A model generated the notes under the pieces. It was not told the DNA's origin. It searched no databases and saw nothing but the letters and a program-made list of their open reading frames with translations. Source: Sipunculus nudus (lineage: Eukaryota > Annelida > Sipuncula > Golfingiida > Sipunculidae). From it: DNA of 64,000 nucleotides. The DNA lies in NCBI GenBank assembly GCA_026874595.1, contig CM049313.1:10225508-10289507 (forward strand), in the 5' to 3' direction. Position numbers and translations under genes: made by a program. Shown one piece after another: positions 63,332 through 64,000 of this stretch (position 1 is the first letter of the stretch; every line of letters begins with the position of its first letter).

Positions 63332-64000
63332 AATAACATTTCTAAATTCTCCGGGTGCTGGCTTAACACAATCAATGAACATAAAAAGAAGCGAGACATC
63401 AACGCCAACATTTCAAACAATCATATTATTTGGATAACATGAACAGATTGTTGCTAAATTTTCAGCTACCCCTGTAGCCTTTGTCAGAGTGAGTGACTAA
63501 CTGTAAACAAAGCTGATAGTGTGACCCTTCGCTAGGTCAACGGGGCTGGCTTGCCAGCTATATCCATTAATCTATCTGATGTCTTGTCAGGACTGGCCTG
63601 TGTATGTCCACATGAAAACAGGGCTGCTGGGGTGTCAAAGACAGGGAGGGGTTAGTCTCGAGGGGAAAAGTATGTTCATTGACTATAAGTGTATATATAT
63701 ATATATATTGTTCTATACTAGAGTTAAGTCGACTTCTCAAAGTTGATCAAATTCGAATGATCAATCACATTATTCTGTAAGTGATTGTTTTTCTCGCTAT
63801 TCATATCAGTTGCTTGATCCAACAGTGATTTGACCAGTTATGCTGTTCTGCTGAATTAACTGTTTCTTGCCTGAGTTTATAAACATCTTGTGACACCTGT
63901 GATTGTAGGGACTGCCCCCTGGACAGATAAAGGACTCATGGTGTTATTCTTGCCATGGGAAGCAGCGAGTATCGGCTGATGGAGCACGATTCATGGAACT
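53315..64000 (+). CDS. CCCH zinc-finger / RWD-like / Cys-rich (CHY-type-related) protein, 3' end outside window
   Basis: At least six coding exons with agreeing phases give about 668 residues, continuing past the right edge. N-terminus: three CCCH fingers, C32-H51 and C139-H158 (both C-x8-C-x5-C-x3-H) and C222-H240 (C-x7-C-x5-C-x3-H), separated by hydrophilic Ser/Gln/Glu-rich linkers, then an RGRG patch. Middle (about 298-437): LRYSLSNLTKDE, FPEEYPEE, FPEDENVPDRIR and WLDRQIEEIF, fitting an RWD-like fold with a helical tail. Residues 466-518 are Asp/Glu-rich. C-terminal part: paired cysteines C559/C562, C580/C583, C627/C630 and C649/C652 with HQNSSLLGFLDLQGC, as in little-studied eukaryotic proteins ending in a CHY-type zinc finger. 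CCCH fingers usually bind RNA; the function here is unknown. Confidence 0.88.
54645..54765. repeat. Dispersed repeat, copy 2, in an intron
   Basis: Matches 19211-19358 in the same orientation over about 125 bp. In the first intron after the CCCH exon. Confidence 0.55.
55127..55186 (+). CDS. CCCH protein coding exon 2
   Basis: 20 codons, PFDVKEVLMLVNFPEEYPEE, phase 0 at both ends. Acceptor TTCTTACAG, donor GTGAGG. The LxLxFPxxYP pattern is typical of RWD domains. Confidence 0.92.
55645..55760. repeat. Short tandem repeat, four imperfect copies of about 30-37 bp
   Basis: AATG(T/C)AGC(A/T)ATGAAAATGGTT followed by (A/G)AGTGTTTG recurs four times in an intron of the CCCH gene. Confidence 0.8.
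56038..56090 (+). CDS. CCCH protein coding exon 3
   Basis: MMDVTFPEDENVPDRIR plus two bases. Acceptor ATTCACAG, donor GTTAGA. The split Ser codon joins exon 4. Confidence 0.88.
56320..57760. repeat. Modular repeat with AGCTCAGCTGA head and internal duplication, intronic
   Basis: The head TTTTTAGCTCAGCTGACTA-AAGTCATCTGAGCTATAG with GTCCGTCGTCCGTCCGTCCG is at 56320-56395. A long module at about 56430-56960 is repeated at about 57110-57650, sharing TTAGATGTC, ACTGCCTAATATCAAAACCA, AGTTATGGGCCCAAACATAA and TTGCCCAACT-TGACCATGGC. Confidence 0.8.
58673..58817 (+). CDS. CCCH protein coding exon 4
   Basis: HIKQKARDWVSTRHEALSND to WLDRQIEEIFTEGLRQ. Acceptor GAACACAG, donor GTAAGT in phase 0. Helical end of the RWD-like region. 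Confidence 0.92.
58905..59860. repeat. Modular repeat, multi-module copy, intronic
   Basis: The head TTTTTAGCTCAGCTGGCAGA-AGTCATTTGAGCTATAG with TTTGTCCGTCGTC is at 58905-58965. About five diverged modules of about 120-170 bp follow (starting near 58975, 59320, 59480, 59635 and 59770). Each has CAGGGCA or a variant, CTAGAA-CTTCTAAC, a GGAGGTCC-like stretch, CCTTGGAAACCTGAAATTA or a variant, and GTGACCTATATT. The 42096 copy has only one module. Confidence 0.8.
59954..60065 (+). other. Possible cassette exon or pseudo-exon in the CCCH gene
   Basis: After a good acceptor (ATAACTGCAG) the frame reads LNEDTIYKICLQMIKYFGEC and on to MPLSSG, then a GTAATA donor. This 112-nt unit would break the frame into the exon at 61827, whereas skipping it keeps the frame. 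A weaker donor at 60122 (CAG then GTTGTT) would make it 168 nt and in frame. Listed as a candidate only. Confidence 0.3.
60090..61260. mobile_element. GC-richer inserted block, probable transposon or LTR-type sequence
   Basis: This intronic block is richer in C and G than its flanks. It opens with the hairpin CACACGGTACTCCGTGTG (about 60097-60114), has a TATA-like TTATATAG in the right half, and ends with two similar hairpins, GTCACC-GGTGAC, at 61147-61165 and 61201-61219. No coding frame was recognised. The contrast with the flanks suggests insertion, but I found no target duplication or paired LTR. Confidence 0.35.
61827..62426 (+). CDS. CCCH protein coding exon 5 (acidic linker and Cys clusters)
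   Basis: Exactly 200 codons, from YKRDLLAKAAGVEFVS to ECNKKANME. Acceptor AATTTCAG, donor GTCAGT, phase 0. Joined directly to exon 4 it reads EGLRQ-YKRDLLAK without a frame break. It contains the Asp/Glu tract and four Cys pairs or singles. Confidence 0.94.
62450..62770. repeat. Intronic repeat ending AGGAACCCTGAA
   Basis: It begins with CCTTAAAAAGTCCTAAAAA-type phrases directly after the exon donor region and ends with the reverse complement of the CAGGGTTC terminus seen at 43645. Probably a degraded copy of that family. Confidence 0.4.
63287..63324. repeat. (GT)n(AT)n microsatellite
   Basis: GT units pass directly into AT units in the last intron of the CCCH gene. Confidence 0.95.
63909..64000 (+). 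CDS. CCCH protein coding exon 6, cut by the window edge
   Basis: Begins GLPPGQIKDSWCYSCHGKQ after acceptor GATTGTAG and runs open to the last base. C-x2-C-H continues the zinc-binding pattern. The remainder of the C-terminal module lies to the right. Confidence 0.9.

Noticed and set aside
1-64000. tRNA, rRNA, CRISPR, prokaryotic operon or phage features.
   Set aside because: No cloverleaf with paired A/B boxes, no rRNA-like block and no spacer-repeat array. The tandem arrays lack unique spacers and the genes have spliceosomal introns.

Overview
The window is nuclear DNA from a multicellular animal. It is AT-rich and intron-dense, with long introns, many (TA)n tracts and G- or C-homopolymers, several satellites and many decayed transposons. 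No bacterial-type operon, CRISPR array or plasmid gene is present. Gene content, exon structure and repeat style fit a lophotrochozoan, probably a bivalve mollusc. That placement is inference; no ribosomal or mitochondrial marker is in the window.

Three genes can be rebuilt exon by exon, with splice sites and reading-frame phases that agree at every junction used. (1) Minus strand, about 9391 down to 644: an SLC22-type organic ion transporter. Nine coding exons give 478 residues; the last helix and tail lie beyond the left edge. (2) Plus strand, 28482-31882: a complete four-exon SOUL/heme-binding protein (HEBP2-like, 193 aa). (3) Plus strand, about 51740 to beyond the right edge: a zinc-finger protein with three N-terminal CCCH fingers, an RWD-like middle, an acidic linker and a Cys-rich C-terminal module that looks like the start of a CHY-type zinc-binding region. 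A fourth gene is represented only by the C-terminal exon of an unassigned membrane protein on the minus strand (38082-38312).

Layout. 0-9.4 kb: SLC22 gene, with a MITE and poly-G tracts in its first intron. 10.0-12.1 kb: a 33/37-bp minisatellite with higher-order periodicity. 12.1-13.65 kb: tandem blocks carrying the palindrome GGTGGCGCCACC. 13.6-26.7 kb: gene-poor DNA with two MITEs, a LINE 3' end and microsatellites. 26.75-28.29 kb: a 22-bp satellite of about 70 copies ending less than 200 bp before the SOUL gene's start codon. 28.5-32.1 kb: the SOUL gene. 33.9-35.7 kb: a gutted non-LTR retrotransposon with esterase, endonuclease and C-terminal remnants. 36-38 kb: a diverged direct repeat and the membrane-protein exon. 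39-51 kb: dispersed and tandem repeat families plus a clear hAT-like MITE. 51.4-64 kb: the CCCH/RWD zinc-finger gene, whose introns hold several copies of the same modular repeats.

The genes look functionally independent: membrane transport, a tetrapyrrole-binding-type fold, and a zinc-finger protein with RNA-binding-type fingers. I found no convincing new gene system. The most unusual content is the repeat architecture: two satellites close to coding starts, a recurring 12-bp palindrome in several repeat families, modular repeats in variable copy number, and a possible cassette exon with a phase conflict.
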